A stretch of 64,000 bases of DNA. Origin: Alphaproteobacteria bacterium. Its GTDB lineage: Bacteria; Pseudomonadota; Alphaproteobacteria; Micropepsales; Micropepsaceae. Below are positions 35,680-44,489 of this stretch, piece by piece (the first letter of the stretch is position 1; each line of letters opens with the position of its first letter). The notes beneath the pieces are model-generated. The model ran no database searches. It was not told where the DNA came from and worked only from the letters and a program-made list of their open reading frames with translations. The translations under genes were made by a program, and so were the position numbers. Location: the NCBI GenBank assembly GCA_019241645.1, contig JAFAWQ010000052.1, positions 1 to 64,000 of the forward strand. Reading direction: 5' to 3'.

Positions 35680-36255
35680 ATGCTGAAACAAATCTGGCCC
35701 GCCTTTGCAATGATCGTTTTGATGACGCTCATCACAGGCATTCTCTATCCGCTTGGAATGACCGGCATCGCCCAGGTTCTTTTCCCGCATCAGGCGAACG
35801 GCAGTCTTATCACGCAAAATAGGCAGGTCATCGGATCCGAACTCATTGGACAGGCCTTCTCGAGCCCGAAGTACTTTCATGGCCGGCCCTCCGCTGCCGG
35901 CAGGGGCTACGATGCGGCGAATTCGGCCGGCTCCAATCTCGGCCCCACGTCGAAGAAACTGATCGTGAGGATGAAGGGCGACGCTGCGAGGCTCCACGCG
36001 GAAAATCCTGATGCCCCCGTGCCGATCGATCTGGTGACGACCTCCGCCAGCGGTTTCGATCCGGACATCACGCCCGCCGGCGCCTATTTCCAGCTGCCAC
36101 GGGTCGCGAAGGCACGTGGCATCTCAGAATCCCAGTTGCGCCAACTGATTGAGCAACATGTGCGGGGCCGCTACTTCGGCCTTGTCGGCGAGCCGCGCGT
36201 CAATGTTCTGGAGCTCAACATGGCGCTGGATGCACGAGTGCCCACGAAGGCGTAA
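35680..36255 (+). CDS. kdpC: K+-transporting ATPase subunit KdpC
   Basis: Single-pass subunit (191 aa) that helps couple KdpA and KdpB. One N-terminal helix (about 7-29) is followed by the periplasmic domain with the conserved blocks [29 protein letters not shown] and [10 protein letters not shown]. The ATG at 35680 is preceded by GAGGA; the frame opens earlier inside kdpB but without a site. Confidence 0.96.
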   Translation: MLKQIWPAFAMIVLMTLITGILYPLGMTGIAQVLFPHQANGSLITQNRQVIGSELIGQAFSSPKYFHGRPSAAGRGYDAANSAGSNLGPTSKKLIVRMKGDAARLHAENPDAPVPIDLVTTSASGFDPDITPAGAYFQLPRVAKARGISESQLRQLIEQHVRGRYFGLVGEPRVNVLELNMALDARVPTKA

Positions 36256-36267
36256 CGTTGCCGATGC

Positions 36268-38967
36268 ATGGCTGATGATCGTCCCGAATCGCGCCCCTCT
36301 CCCGAAGCCCTGCTGCGCGACGCATCGAAGGAAGGCCGCGGCCGCCTGAAGGTGTTTCTGGGTGCCGCTCCCGGTGTGGGAAAGACCTATGAGATGCTGC
36401 GCCAGGCGCGCCAGCGGAAGCTCGATGGCGTGGATGTTGTTATCGGTGTGGTCGAAACGCACGGCAGGGTCGAAACCGATCTGCTCACCAAAGGCCTCGA
36501 ACTAATTCCGAAGAAACGCGCGCTCTACAAGGGGCGTGTTTTTGCCGAACTGGATATCGATGCCGTCCTGCAGCGGCGGCCGAAGCTCGCAGTCATCGAC
36601 GAGTTGGCCCACACCAATGTGGAAGGTAGCCGCCATCCCAAGCGTTACCTGGATGTGGAAGAGTTGCTCGGTGCGGGAATAGACGTCTACACGACCCTGA
36701 ACGTACAGCACCTCGAAAGCCTGAACGATGTTGTCGCGCGGATCACCCATGTGCGCGTGCGTGAGACAGTGCCGGATTCGGTTTTGGACCGGGCGGACGA
36801 CGTGGAGCTTGTCGACATAACGCCGGAAGACCTGATCCAGCGTCTAAAAGAAGGCAAAGTCTACATCCCGGAAACAGCGGAGCGCGCCGCGCAAAGCTAC
36901 TTTGTGCCGGGGAACCTGACTGCCCTGCGCGAATTGGCATTGCGGCGCACCGCGCAGCGCGTGGATGACCAAATGGTCAACTACATGCGGGCACATGCCA
37001 TTCAGGGGCCATGGGAAGCAAGCGAACGCGTCCTCGTTTGCGTGAACGAGCGTCCCGGCTCTGCCGCCCTCGTGCGTTATGCCCGAAGATTGGCGGACCG
37101 GCTGCGGGCCTCGTGGACGGCGATTTATGTGGAAACAACTCGCGCTCAGCACTTCGGCGAAACAGAGCAGGATCGCCTTGCGGAAGCCTTGCGGGCCGCT
37201 GAACGTCTCGGCGGGCAAGCCATAACTGTGCCAGCCGGAAACGTAGCGGACGGGGTCATCCGGTACGCACGCGAGAACAATTTCACGCACATCGTGGTGT
37301 CGACCGCGCAGCGGTCCTGGTGGTCAGAATTGGTTCGTAGCTCTGCCGCTCACCAGATCATCCGCATGGCGGGCGATATCAGCGTACATGTCGTGCCAGA
37401 GCAACTCACCCGGGCGATGAAGGGACCGCCGCCAAAGTCCCAGTCGAAAACTTCGCCGCGGCAGTCGGGCAAAGTCCACGCCTACGCAGGGACGGCGGGA
37501 ATGGTCGCTGTCGCTCTCGCATTGGGGATGGTGCTTCGCTATTTCGGGATCACCAATATCGCGCTGGTGTTTCTGACAGCCGTTCTGATGAGTGCAATCA
37601 CCTACGGTCTGTGGCCTTCTTTGTTTGCATGCCTGGCAGCCATGCTTGCGTACAATTTCTTCTTCATGCCTCCGCTTTATACTTTCACGATAGCCGAACC
37701 TGATAACGTCACCGCATTGTTCTTTTTCGCTGTGGTCGCGTTGATCGCAAGTTATCTCTCGTCCCGTGTCAGAGCGCAGGCCGTATTGACGCGCGAACGC
37801 GCCGCGATGACCGAGAATCTGTATCTGTTCAGCCGCAAGCTTGCGAGTCTCTACATGCTCGACGATCTGCTCTGGACGGTTTGCTCCCAGATCGCGCACA
37901 TGCTGAAGCTCCGGGTTGTGATCCTTCTGCCGCAAAACGATGGCATCGCTGTCCGTGCGGGATTTCCGCCGGAGGATACGCTCGAAGAAGCGGATTTGGC
38001 TGCCGCAAAATGGGTGTGGCAGCACGGCACCTCCGCCGGGCGCGACGCCGACACGCTTCCCGGCGCGAGGCGCCTCTTTCTGCCGTTGCGCACAGGTCGC
38101 GGCACGGTCGCCGTGATCGGCCTCGATTCCGACAGACCAGGGCCATTGCTGACGTCGGACGAGCGGCGCCTGTTCGATGCCCTTGCGGATCAGGCCGCGC
38201 TCGCCATTGAGCGCATCAATTTCGCACAGGATGTGGACCGCGCGCGTCTGGCGGCGGAAACAGAACGTTTGCGCGGTGCTCTTCTGACCTCAATCTCCCA
38301 TGATCTTAGAACCCCGCTGTCGGGAATTCTCGGCTCCGCCACCAGCCTGAAAAGCCAGCGTGACTCGCTCGATAACGCGGCGCAGGAAGAGCTGCTGGGG
38401 ACGATTCAAGAGGAAGCAGAACGGTTAAATCGTTACATTACAAATTTGCTGGACATGACTCGGCTGGAATCGGGCGCACTTGCGCTACATTTGGAACGGG
38501 TCGATCTTGGCGACGTAATCGGGAGTGCCCTTCACCGCGCCGCCAAGGTGCTTGCAAATCACAAGGTTCGGATTTCCGCCCCGTCCGATCTTCCCGAAAT
38601 CGACGTCGACCCCGTCCTGTTCGAGCAAGTTTTGTTCAATCTGCTTGACAACGCAGCGAAATATGCGCCGCCGGAGACCGAGGTGCGGGTTACGGCTCGG
38701 GTCACGGATCGTCATTTGCGGATCGAAATCGCCGACGAGGGCGACGGAATTCCCGACGCCGATCTGGAGCATATCTTCGACAAATTCTACAGGGTTTACG
38801 CCGCGGACAGAAAAACCGGAACGGGACTTGGTCTTCCGATATGCCGAGGCTTTGTCGAAGTAATGGGGGGCACGATCACCGCAGGGAATCGATGCGACAG
38901 GCGTGGGGCGCTTTTCACGATCACCATGCCATTGCCGGCACCGTCCACGCGCGAGAAGGCTGCATAA
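36268..38967 (+). CDS. kdpD: Sensor histidine kinase KdpD
   Basis: Turgor/potassium sensor (899 aa). Order of domains: N-terminal KdpD domain with Walker A GAAPGVGKT at 32-40 and LAVIDELAHTN as Walker B; universal-stress-protein domain at about 250-370; four membrane helices at about 405-500; a GAF domain; the phospho-acceptor His678 in SISHDLRTPLSG; and the ATPase domain (LLDNAAKYAP, DEGDGIPD, GTGLGLPICRG). Full length and intact. It ends in TAA whose last A starts kdpE. Confidence 0.96.
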   Translation: MADDRPESRPSPEALLRDASKEGRGRLKVFLGAAPGVGKTYEMLRQARQRKLDGVDVVIGVVETHGRVETDLLTKGLELIPKKRALYKGRVFAELDIDAVLQRRPKLAVIDELAHTNVEGSRHPKRYLDVEELLGAGIDVYTTLNVQHLESLNDVVARITHVRVRETVPDSVLDRADDVELVDITPEDLIQRLKEGKVYIPETAERAAQSYFVPGNLTALRELALRRTAQRVDDQMVNYMRAHAIQGPWEASERVLVCVNERPGSAALVRYARRLADRLRASWTAIYVETTRAQHFGETEQDRLAEALRAAERLGGQAITVPAGNVADGVIRYARENNFTHIVVSTAQRSWWSELVRSSAAHQIIRMAGDISVHVVPEQLTRAMKGPPPKSQSKTSPRQSGKVHAYAGTAGMVAVALALGMVLRYFGITNIALVFLTAVLMSAITYGLWPSLFACLAAMLAYNFFFMPPLYTFTIAEPDNVTALFFFAVVALIASYLSSRVRAQAVLTRERAAMTENLYLFSRKLASLYMLDDLLWTVCSQIAHMLKLRVVILLPQNDGIAVRAGFPPEDTLEEADLAAAKWVWQHGTSAGRDADTLPGARRLFLPLRTGRGTVAVIGLDSDRPGPLLTSDERRLFDALADQAALAIERINFAQDVDRARLAAETERLRGALLTSISHDLRTPLSGILGSATSLKSQRDSLDNAAQEELLGTIQEEAERLNRYITNLLDMTRLESGALALHLERVDLGDVIGSALHRAAKVLANHKVRISAPSDLPEIDVDPVLFEQVLFNLLDNAAKYAPPETEVRVTARVTDRHLRIEIADEGDGIPDADLEHIFDKFYRVYAADRKTGTGLGLPICRGFVEVMGGTITAGNRCDRRGALFTITMPLPAPSTREKAA

Positions 38968-39659
38968 TGCAGGCCTCTCCTGTGCGAATCCTTGTCGTGG
39001 ATGATGAGCCCCCGATACGGCGTTTTCTGCGGACGAGTCTTTCTGCGAATTGCTATCATGTGCTCGAAGCCGAGGACGGAGGCACTGCACTCGATAAGAT
39101 TCGCAGAAACCACGTCGATCTGATTATCCTGGACCTCGGATTGCCGGGCAAGGATGGGTTCGAAGTCATCCGGCGGCTACGTGAGGAAGGTTCCACCATT
39201 CCCATCGTCATTCTCTCGGCCCGATCCGATGAGGCCGGGAAAGTCGCCGCACTGGATTTGGGTGCGGATGACTTTGTGACGAAGCCTTTCGGGATGGAGG
39301 AGCTGTTGGCGCGAATACGCGCCGCGCTTCGGCACCGCCTTCAGCAAGAGGGGGAGCGACCGGTATTCAAAGTGGGGGACTTGGCGGTTGATCTGGTGCG
39401 CCGCCTCGTGACTCGCAAGGGTGAGGACGTGAAATTGTCGCCCCGAGAATACGATTTGCTGCGCCTCCTGGTCGCCCACGCGGGCAAAGTCCTTACGCAC
39501 ACGTTCATTCTGCGTGAGGTCTGGGGCACAGAGACGGATGTTCAGTATCTGCGGATGTATGTGCGCACGTTGCGGCAGAAAATTGAGCCTGATCCAGCGC
39601 AACCCACCGTCATCGTCACGGAACAGGGTGTCGGCTATCGGCTCAGAGCGCCAGAGTAG
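38967..39659 (+). CDS. kdpE: Response regulator KdpE
   Basis: OmpR-type activator (230 aa) of the kdp promoter. Receiver with Asp12-Asp13, phospho-acceptor Asp56 in LIILDLGLPG and Lys in VTKPFG; C-terminal winged helix with VKLSPREYDLLRLLV and VRTLRQKIEPDP. The ATG at 38967 overlaps the kdpD stop by 1 nt. The frame is open further upstream inside kdpD, but the receiver begins here. Confidence 0.96.
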   Translation: MQASPVRILVVDDEPPIRRFLRTSLSANCYHVLEAEDGGTALDKIRRNHVDLIILDLGLPGKDGFEVIRRLREEGSTIPIVILSARSDEAGKVAALDLGADDFVTKPFGMEELLARIRAALRHRLQQEGERPVFKVGDLAVDLVRRLVTRKGEDVKLSPREYDLLRLLVAHAGKVLTHTFILREVWGTETDVQYLRMYVRTLRQKIEPDPAQPTVIVTEQGVGYRLRAPE

Positions 39660-39707
39660 CGACTAAGATCGCGGTTTTAAGGGATTTGCCGCAGCAGCCC
39701 GCCGCGC

Positions 39708-41186
39708 TCACTTCCGGGTTGCTGCGATGGAAACCGCTTGTTGGAGGACCGGATCGGTTGCGTCCTCCACCAGTGGCGTCGGTATAGCGATGTCGGGCAC
39801 AACACCGCGCGGCCGCTGGTCACCGCTAGGGCGGACGATATACGCCTTCGGAAAGCCGACTTTCAGTCCGCTCTCGCGCAGGGTGAAGCTCTCCATCGCC
39901 CCGTATGTTGTCGCGAGATCGGATGTCTCCTCGCCGATCACCGTACCCAGGCTATAATCCTGCACAGTTGCGGCAACGGCCACGCAGTTGGAATAGCTGT
40001 TCCGGTTCACGAGCAAATAGACGTTGCCCTTGAAACGCGGTTCGGCGCGCGGCTTGCTCCAATCGACGGGGAAGGGAACGATGCCGCCGGGACGGGCCGA
40101 GGCATACAGTGCCGCGTATTGGTGCGACACGTCATGTTCATTGCCGGGCGCCGCCTTCAATCTCTCATCGTTTGAGGCAATCGCCTCTTTGCTCACCTTG
40201 ATCTGGAACGACGATGCGAACCGGAACGGTTTGTCGGCAAACCAGGCGAGCATCAGATCGCTGAAGGAGCTGTCGCCGCCGGGATTGTCTCTGATGTCGA
40301 TGACGAGGCTTGTGGCGCCGGCGGCGAGAAATTTCCGGAAGGAGGAATCGACGAAGAGTCGAAAAGCGGTGTTGTCATACTCGTCCTTCGCGTTGGGATC
40401 GGTGTTGTAGAAGGCGCCCGGCCGCAGATAGGCAACCCCATTCTCCATCATGCGCGCCACGCGCTGGGTTCCATCCAGGCGAAGAACCGGCGACTGTTTC
40501 GCCACGAATGCTTTCATGTCTGTTTCGCCGCGGGCTGGCAGCGCGATAGTTCGAGCAGACGAGCCTGCGCGGCGAACGGTGACGTTAAAGCGCGGCTGCG
40601 GCCCCAACTCCAGCCACAGCAGCATGGGAAAATCCAGCTCCATCAGCGCATGCGCCATATAGGGCGTGTCGGCAGAGAGGTTGCGGCCGCAACGCGACAG
40701 CCAATATTCGATAGGCCGGCCGTTCAGTTTCGTAATCTCGTCGCCGCGCGCTATCGCGTTTATGCCGCTGCGATTCTCAGCCACGTAGGTTTTGCTGCCA
40801 ATTACGCGGATCAACAGCGGAAACGCCTTCCCGCCTCCAGCCATGAACTGCGCGAAATTGCGATAATTGGCATCGATGCGGGCATGCGCAACCTTGCCGA
40901 AGGCGGCAAACCGCTGAAAGCGAAGCGCCACCTGGGAGGCGGCGGCAGGTGCCGTCAAGGTTCCAAGAACCTGCCGGTACAGGCGGTCGTATTCGGGTTT
41001 GGATATGCGGGCGAAAAGATTGAAATGCGCCTCTTGCAGGGAACCGTAAAGCTGTTCGAAGTCCGCGCGGGTCTGGGAAACGCTGAGCGTTTTCTCCTTG
41101 ACCTTCCTCGCTTGCACGTCTGGTGCGAGCATGGCGGCGGAAAACAACAGGCAGAAAAACCAAAGGGGCTTTTTGATACCGAACAC
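39708..41186 (-). CDS. Secreted S41-family (C-terminal processing-like) peptidase
   Basis: Exported serine-peptidase-like protein of 492 aa. The GTG at 41186 is chosen because GGGAGG lies about 7 nt upstream and it begins a normal signal peptide (cleavage near VQA, residue 26); an ATG at 41231 would add a poor leader. The central ENRSGINAIARGDEITKLNG is PDZ-like. The S41 core shows VIDIRDNPGGDSSFSDL and VYLLVNRNSYSNCVAVA, with the Ser in SYSNC as likely nucleophile. It is divergent from a MarR regulator over a perfect palindrome. Substrate unknown. Confidence 0.85.
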   Translation of the reverse strand: MFGIKKPLWFFCLLFSAAMLAPDVQARKVKEKTLSVSQTRADFEQLYGSLQEAHFNLFARISKPEYDRLYRQVLGTLTAPAAASQVALRFQRFAAFGKVAHARIDANYRNFAQFMAGGGKAFPLLIRVIGSKTYVAENRSGINAIARGDEITKLNGRPIEYWLSRCGRNLSADTPYMAHALMELDFPMLLWLELGPQPRFNVTVRRAGSSARTIALPARGETDMKAFVAKQSPVLRLDGTQRVARMMENGVAYLRPGAFYNTDPNAKDEYDNTAFRLFVDSSFRKFLAAGATSLVIDIRDNPGGDSSFSDLMLAWFADKPFRFASSFQIKVSKEAIASNDERLKAAPGNEHDVSHQYAALYASARPGGIVPFPVDWSKPRAEPRFKGNVYLLVNRNSYSNCVAVAATVQDYSLGTVIGEETSDLATTYGAMESFTLRESGLKVGFPKAYIVRPSGDQRPRGVVPDIAIPTPLVEDATDPVLQQAVSIAATRK

Positions 41187-41221
41187 CGGACAACCTCCCA
41201 ACTTGCGAGATAGCCAAACAG

Positions 41222-41233
41222 GCTTGTACAAGC
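41222..41233. promoter_or_regulatory. Candidate MarR operator palindrome
   Basis: GCTTGTACAAGC is a perfect 12-bp palindrome in the 84-bp space between the divergent S41 peptidase and MarR genes. A second inverted repeat, GTAGG-CA-CCTAC at 41249-41260, lies next to the marR ribosome site. The TTGTACAA core is like known MarR-family boxes. A repressor bound here could cover both promoters. Confidence 0.55.
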
Positions 41234-41270
41234 ATATCGGAGAGATAGGTAGGCACCTACGGAGTTGTCA

Positions 41271-41795
41271 ATGCACAAAAGCAAAGGGACAAGAAGATCC
41301 GGGGTGCCAGTCCCGTCGGATTACAATCGCAGCCTCGGCGGTGCCGCGATCGGCGCGCGCCTGCGACGGCTTTCGGAACGCATCGATCGCGATGCAAACC
41401 GCGTGTACCAGGCCGCCGGCGTGACGTTCGAGCAGCGCTGGCTGGGAGTCCTGGAGCAGCTGGTCATTTGCGGACCCTTGGCGGTCAACGATCTGGCGAA
41501 AGCACTGGGGATCAGCCACCCCTCGGTCAGCCAGACAAGGGACTCGCTGAAGAAGGCCGGTCTGATTGCCGAAAAGGCTGACCCGGCGGACGCGCGCCGT
41601 CGCGTGCTGCAGATCACACGCAAAGGTGCTTCCTTCGCGCGAAAGCTCCAGCCGGTGTGGTCGGCGCTGGATCAAGTCGGGCGCCAGCTCAACGCCGAAG
41701 CCGGTGACGTGGTGACTGCCCTCGACCGGCTGGAAGACGCGCTGGACCGCCGTTCGATATTCCAGCGTGTCACTATCCTGCGCACTCCGAGCTAG
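41271..41795 (+). CDS. MarR-family transcriptional regulator
   Basis: Winged-helix regulator (174 aa) with the MarR core at about residues 45-125: VNDLAKALGISHPSVSQTRDSLKKAGLI is the recognition helix-turn-helix and KADPADARRRVLQITRKG the wing. The ATG at 41271 has GGAG 6 nt upstream; a TTG 6 nt earlier would be too close to that site. It is divergent from the S41 peptidase and probably represses both genes, a common MarR layout; the ligand is unknown. Confidence 0.88.
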   Translation: MHKSKGTRRSGVPVPSDYNRSLGGAAIGARLRRLSERIDRDANRVYQAAGVTFEQRWLGVLEQLVICGPLAVNDLAKALGISHPSVSQTRDSLKKAGLIAEKADPADARRRVLQITRKGASFARKLQPVWSALDQVGRQLNAEAGDVVTALDRLEDALDRRSIFQRVTILRTPS

Positions 41796-42040
41796 CGTCC
41801 TCAGGTATCCACTCCGAGGCCTGCATGCATACTTGCTATTGCGATGCACTTTCAATACTTTTGCCTTTGCGCCGGTAGCATGACACCCCTTCAGTGCATC
41901 CTAGGCGCGGGCCGGATTGCCTCGACTCTCGCGCGCGGACTTTCCGGCCCACCTCCTTAACGCTGTCATTCGGCGAGATCTCAAGAGAGGGACGGTCTTT
42001 GCGCTAACATGGCTCCCGACTCGCAATAAACTTCGGGCAG

Positions 42041-43399
42041 ATGCGCGATCTCACAACCGGCTCCATTCGAAAACACATCCTGGTGATGGCGACGCCGATA
42101 ACCGCAGGGATGATCTTTTCGGTTCTCTATGTGCTCGTCGATCTTTACTTCGTGGCGCGGCTCGGGCCTTCCGCCGTGGCCGGCGTTGGTGCCGCTGCAA
42201 CCGTCAGCTTCGTCGTCATGGCGATGACACAGATGGTCAGCGTGGGAACGGTGGCGCTTGTCTCCCACGCTGCCGGACGCAAAGACCGCCCAGACGCGAA
42301 CGCCGTCTTCAACCAGGCGGTGGCACTTTCCATCGTCAGCGGCATTGCCATCGCGGTGGCCGCCTTTCTCATCAGCGGACCGTACATGCGGCTGGTAGCG
42401 GCGAACGGCGCGGCGATCGCGACGGGACGCGACTATCTGCTTTGCTTCGCGCCGGGGCTTGGGCTGCAATTCGCCATCGCGGCCATGGGATCGGGGTTGC
42501 GGGCCACCGGCGTGGTGCAGGGCCCGATGATGATCCAGATCGGCACCGTGCTGCTCAACATTCTGCTGGCGCCGATTCTCATCGCCGGCTGGATCACCGG
42601 CCATCCCTTCGGTACCGCCGGAGCGGGAGCGGCAAGTTCGATCGCGATTGCGGTTGGCGTTGTGGTGCTCACGCTTTACTTCCTGCGCACCGAAAAGTTC
42701 GTGGCGTTGGCGCCGTCTGAGTGGATCAACGTGCGTCTCCCCACCTGGTGGCGGCTCTTGAAGATCGGCATTCCCGCCGGCGGCGAGATGGGACTGCTGT
42801 TCGTGTACAGCGGCATCATCTATGTGATCATCGCGCGTTTTGGGCCCGACGCGCAGGCGGGCTTCACGGTCGGCTCGCGCTTGATGCAGGCGTTCTTCCT
42901 GCCGGTGATGGCGATCGCCTTCGCCGCCTCGCCGATCGCGGGGCAGAATTTCGGCGCGCGCGACCACGATCGCATCCGCGAAACGCTGATCTCCGCCATT
43001 CTGATTTCCAGCATCTTGATGTTGGCCGTCACTTTGATCTGCCAATGGCGGCCGGAGCCGCTGATCCGTTTTTTCACCAACGACCAGGAAGCGATCAGCT
43101 TCGGCAGCGTGTATCTGCGAATCATCTCATGGAATTTCATCGCCACGGGAATCATCTACAGTTGCTCCAGCGTGTTTCAGGCGCTGGGCAACACCTGGCC
43201 CGCGTTGTTTTCGTCAGCCTCGCGCCTGCTCACGTTCATCCTGCCGATGCTGTGGCTGGTGAACCGGCCCAGCTTCCGCATCGAGGAAGTCTGGTATCTT
43301 TCTGTCGCCACGGTGGCGCTGCAGGCGGTGACAAGCCTTGTTCTGCTGCGGCGGCAGATGCATCGCGCCCGTGCTGAGCACGCGGCGGCTCCAACGTGA
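42041..43399 (+). CDS. MATE-family multidrug/metabolite exporter
   Basis: Cation-coupled exporter of 452 aa with twelve predicted helices in two homologous halves. The start (RDLTTGSIRKHILVMATPI) and segments VDLYFVARLGPSAVAG and FGTAGAGAASSIAIA are typical of bacterial MATE proteins. Its GTGA end overlaps the hydrolase gene that follows. The biosynthetic-looking operon at 44154-49573 converges on it, so it might export that product; this is inference. Confidence 0.9.
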   Translation: MRDLTTGSIRKHILVMATPITAGMIFSVLYVLVDLYFVARLGPSAVAGVGAAATVSFVVMAMTQMVSVGTVALVSHAAGRKDRPDANAVFNQAVALSIVSGIAIAVAAFLISGPYMRLVAANGAAIATGRDYLLCFAPGLGLQFAIAAMGSGLRATGVVQGPMMIQIGTVLLNILLAPILIAGWITGHPFGTAGAGAASSIAIAVGVVVLTLYFLRTEKFVALAPSEWINVRLPTWWRLLKIGIPAGGEMGLLFVYSGIIYVIIARFGPDAQAGFTVGSRLMQAFFLPVMAIAFAASPIAGQNFGARDHDRIRETLISAILISSILMLAVTLICQWRPEPLIRFFTNDQEAISFGSVYLRIISWNFIATGIIYSCSSVFQALGNTWPALFSSASRLLTFILPMLWLVNRPSFRIEEVWYLSVATVALQAVTSLVLLRRQMHRARAEHAAAPT

Positions 43400-44157
43400 A
43401 ACTCGCGTTCGATCACGGTGGCGATGGCGGCGATTTGCTGGTGCTGCTGCACGGATTGGGTGCAACCCGGTGTGTGTGGACGAACTTCATAGCTGCAAGG
43501 CGTTGGACCGGCTCGTGGATCGCGCCCGATTTACGTGGCCACGGTGCATCTGCGCACGCGGCAGACTACAGTCTCAACGCGCATGCGGCGGATGTTGCGG
43601 AATTGACTGCAGCGCATGGCGCTGCCAACTCAGTGACGGTGCTTGGCCATTCGATGGGTGGCGCCATCGGCCTGGCGCTCGCCTCCGGAGAATTCGGATT
43701 CCTTCCGGCGCGCATGTTTGGACTCGGCATCAAGGTCGCATGGAGCGCAGACGAACTGGCAGGCTTGCGAAGTATGGCCCAAGCAACGCCCCGCATCTTC
43801 GCTACCAAGGACGAAGCCATCGCCCGCTATCTGAAAGTCTCAGGATTGACCGGACTCGCGCCCAATGTCTCCGAAATCGCACTATCCGGAATTGCCGAAG
43901 TGGAAGGCGGCTGGCGCCTGGCCTGCGACCCTCGCACAGCCTCGGTCGGGCAGCCGCCGATGGAATCGCTGATGGCGGCTGCGCGCGCGCCAGTCCACCT
44001 CGCCTGCGGCGAAGGCGACACGCTGACAAACGTCGCACAGCTCGCGCGCTACGACGCAGCAGCGCAAAGCCTCTCCGGCGGACACAACATCATGATGGAA
44101 AATCCCGCAGCTGTCTGGGACTGGCTGCAGTCGAAGTCCGAAACGAAGCTTACCTAG
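43396..44157 (+). CDS. Small alpha/beta-hydrolase
   Basis: Cytoplasmic hydrolase (253 aa). LLHGLGATRCVW near residue 18 and DLRGHGAS near 45 are the family openings; nucleophile Ser86 is in GHSMGG; the base is the His in SGGHNIMMENP near the C-terminus. The GTG at 43396 overlaps the MATE stop by 4 nt, so the two are translated together. Its stop overlaps the convergent 111-aa gene by 4 nt. Substrate unknown. Confidence 0.85.
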   Translation: MKLAFDHGGDGGDLLVLLHGLGATRCVWTNFIAARRWTGSWIAPDLRGHGASAHAADYSLNAHAADVAELTAAHGAANSVTVLGHSMGGAIGLALASGEFGFLPARMFGLGIKVAWSADELAGLRSMAQATPRIFATKDEAIARYLKVSGLTGLAPNVSEIALSGIAEVEGGWRLACDPRTASVGQPPMESLMAAARAPVHLACGEGDTLTNVAQLARYDAAAQSLSGGHNIMMENPAAVWDWLQSKSETKLT

Positions 44158-44489
44158 GCGACTTTCGCGCGAGCGCGCACGACATCTGCGAAGGCGACCA
44201 CTCCCGCGGGTCGAATTGACGGTGCCTTGCGGCGCGCGTGCCGGAACTGTGTCCACGCCGGCCAGGCAAGGCGCACGCGCTTCAGGATTTCACGTTCGAT
44301 GCGGTTGCGGGCTTCGGTTTCATTTTTGAAGTAACCGAGATGCTCGTGATTTAGCCACGCTTTCCAGCGCGGGCCGCAACCGAGATCGTGCGGAAATGCG
44401 ATTTCGCCGAGAAACACAGCGCCTAGGCAAAGCTTGGCGCCGGCGCGGCCATCGATGCGCCAGGATTGCCATTCGCCGTCGCCGTTCAT
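44154..44489 (-). CDS. Orphan 111-aa protein of the carrier/ligase operon
   Basis: Not a family I recognise (111 aa). It is rich in Trp, Arg and Gly at the start (WQSWRIDGRAGAKLCLGAVF) and has a basic helical middle (ETEARNRIEREILKRVRLAW). Its ATG overlaps the ligase stop by 4 nt, so it is translated with the ligase and is a real gene. No metal or catalytic motif is evident. It may be an accessory or tailoring protein for the pathway. Confidence 0.7.
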   Translation of the reverse strand: MNGDGEWQSWRIDGRAGAKLCLGAVFLGEIAFPHDLGCGPRWKAWLNHEHLGYFKNETEARNRIEREILKRVRLAWPAWTQFRHARRKAPSIRPAGVVAFADVVRARAKVA

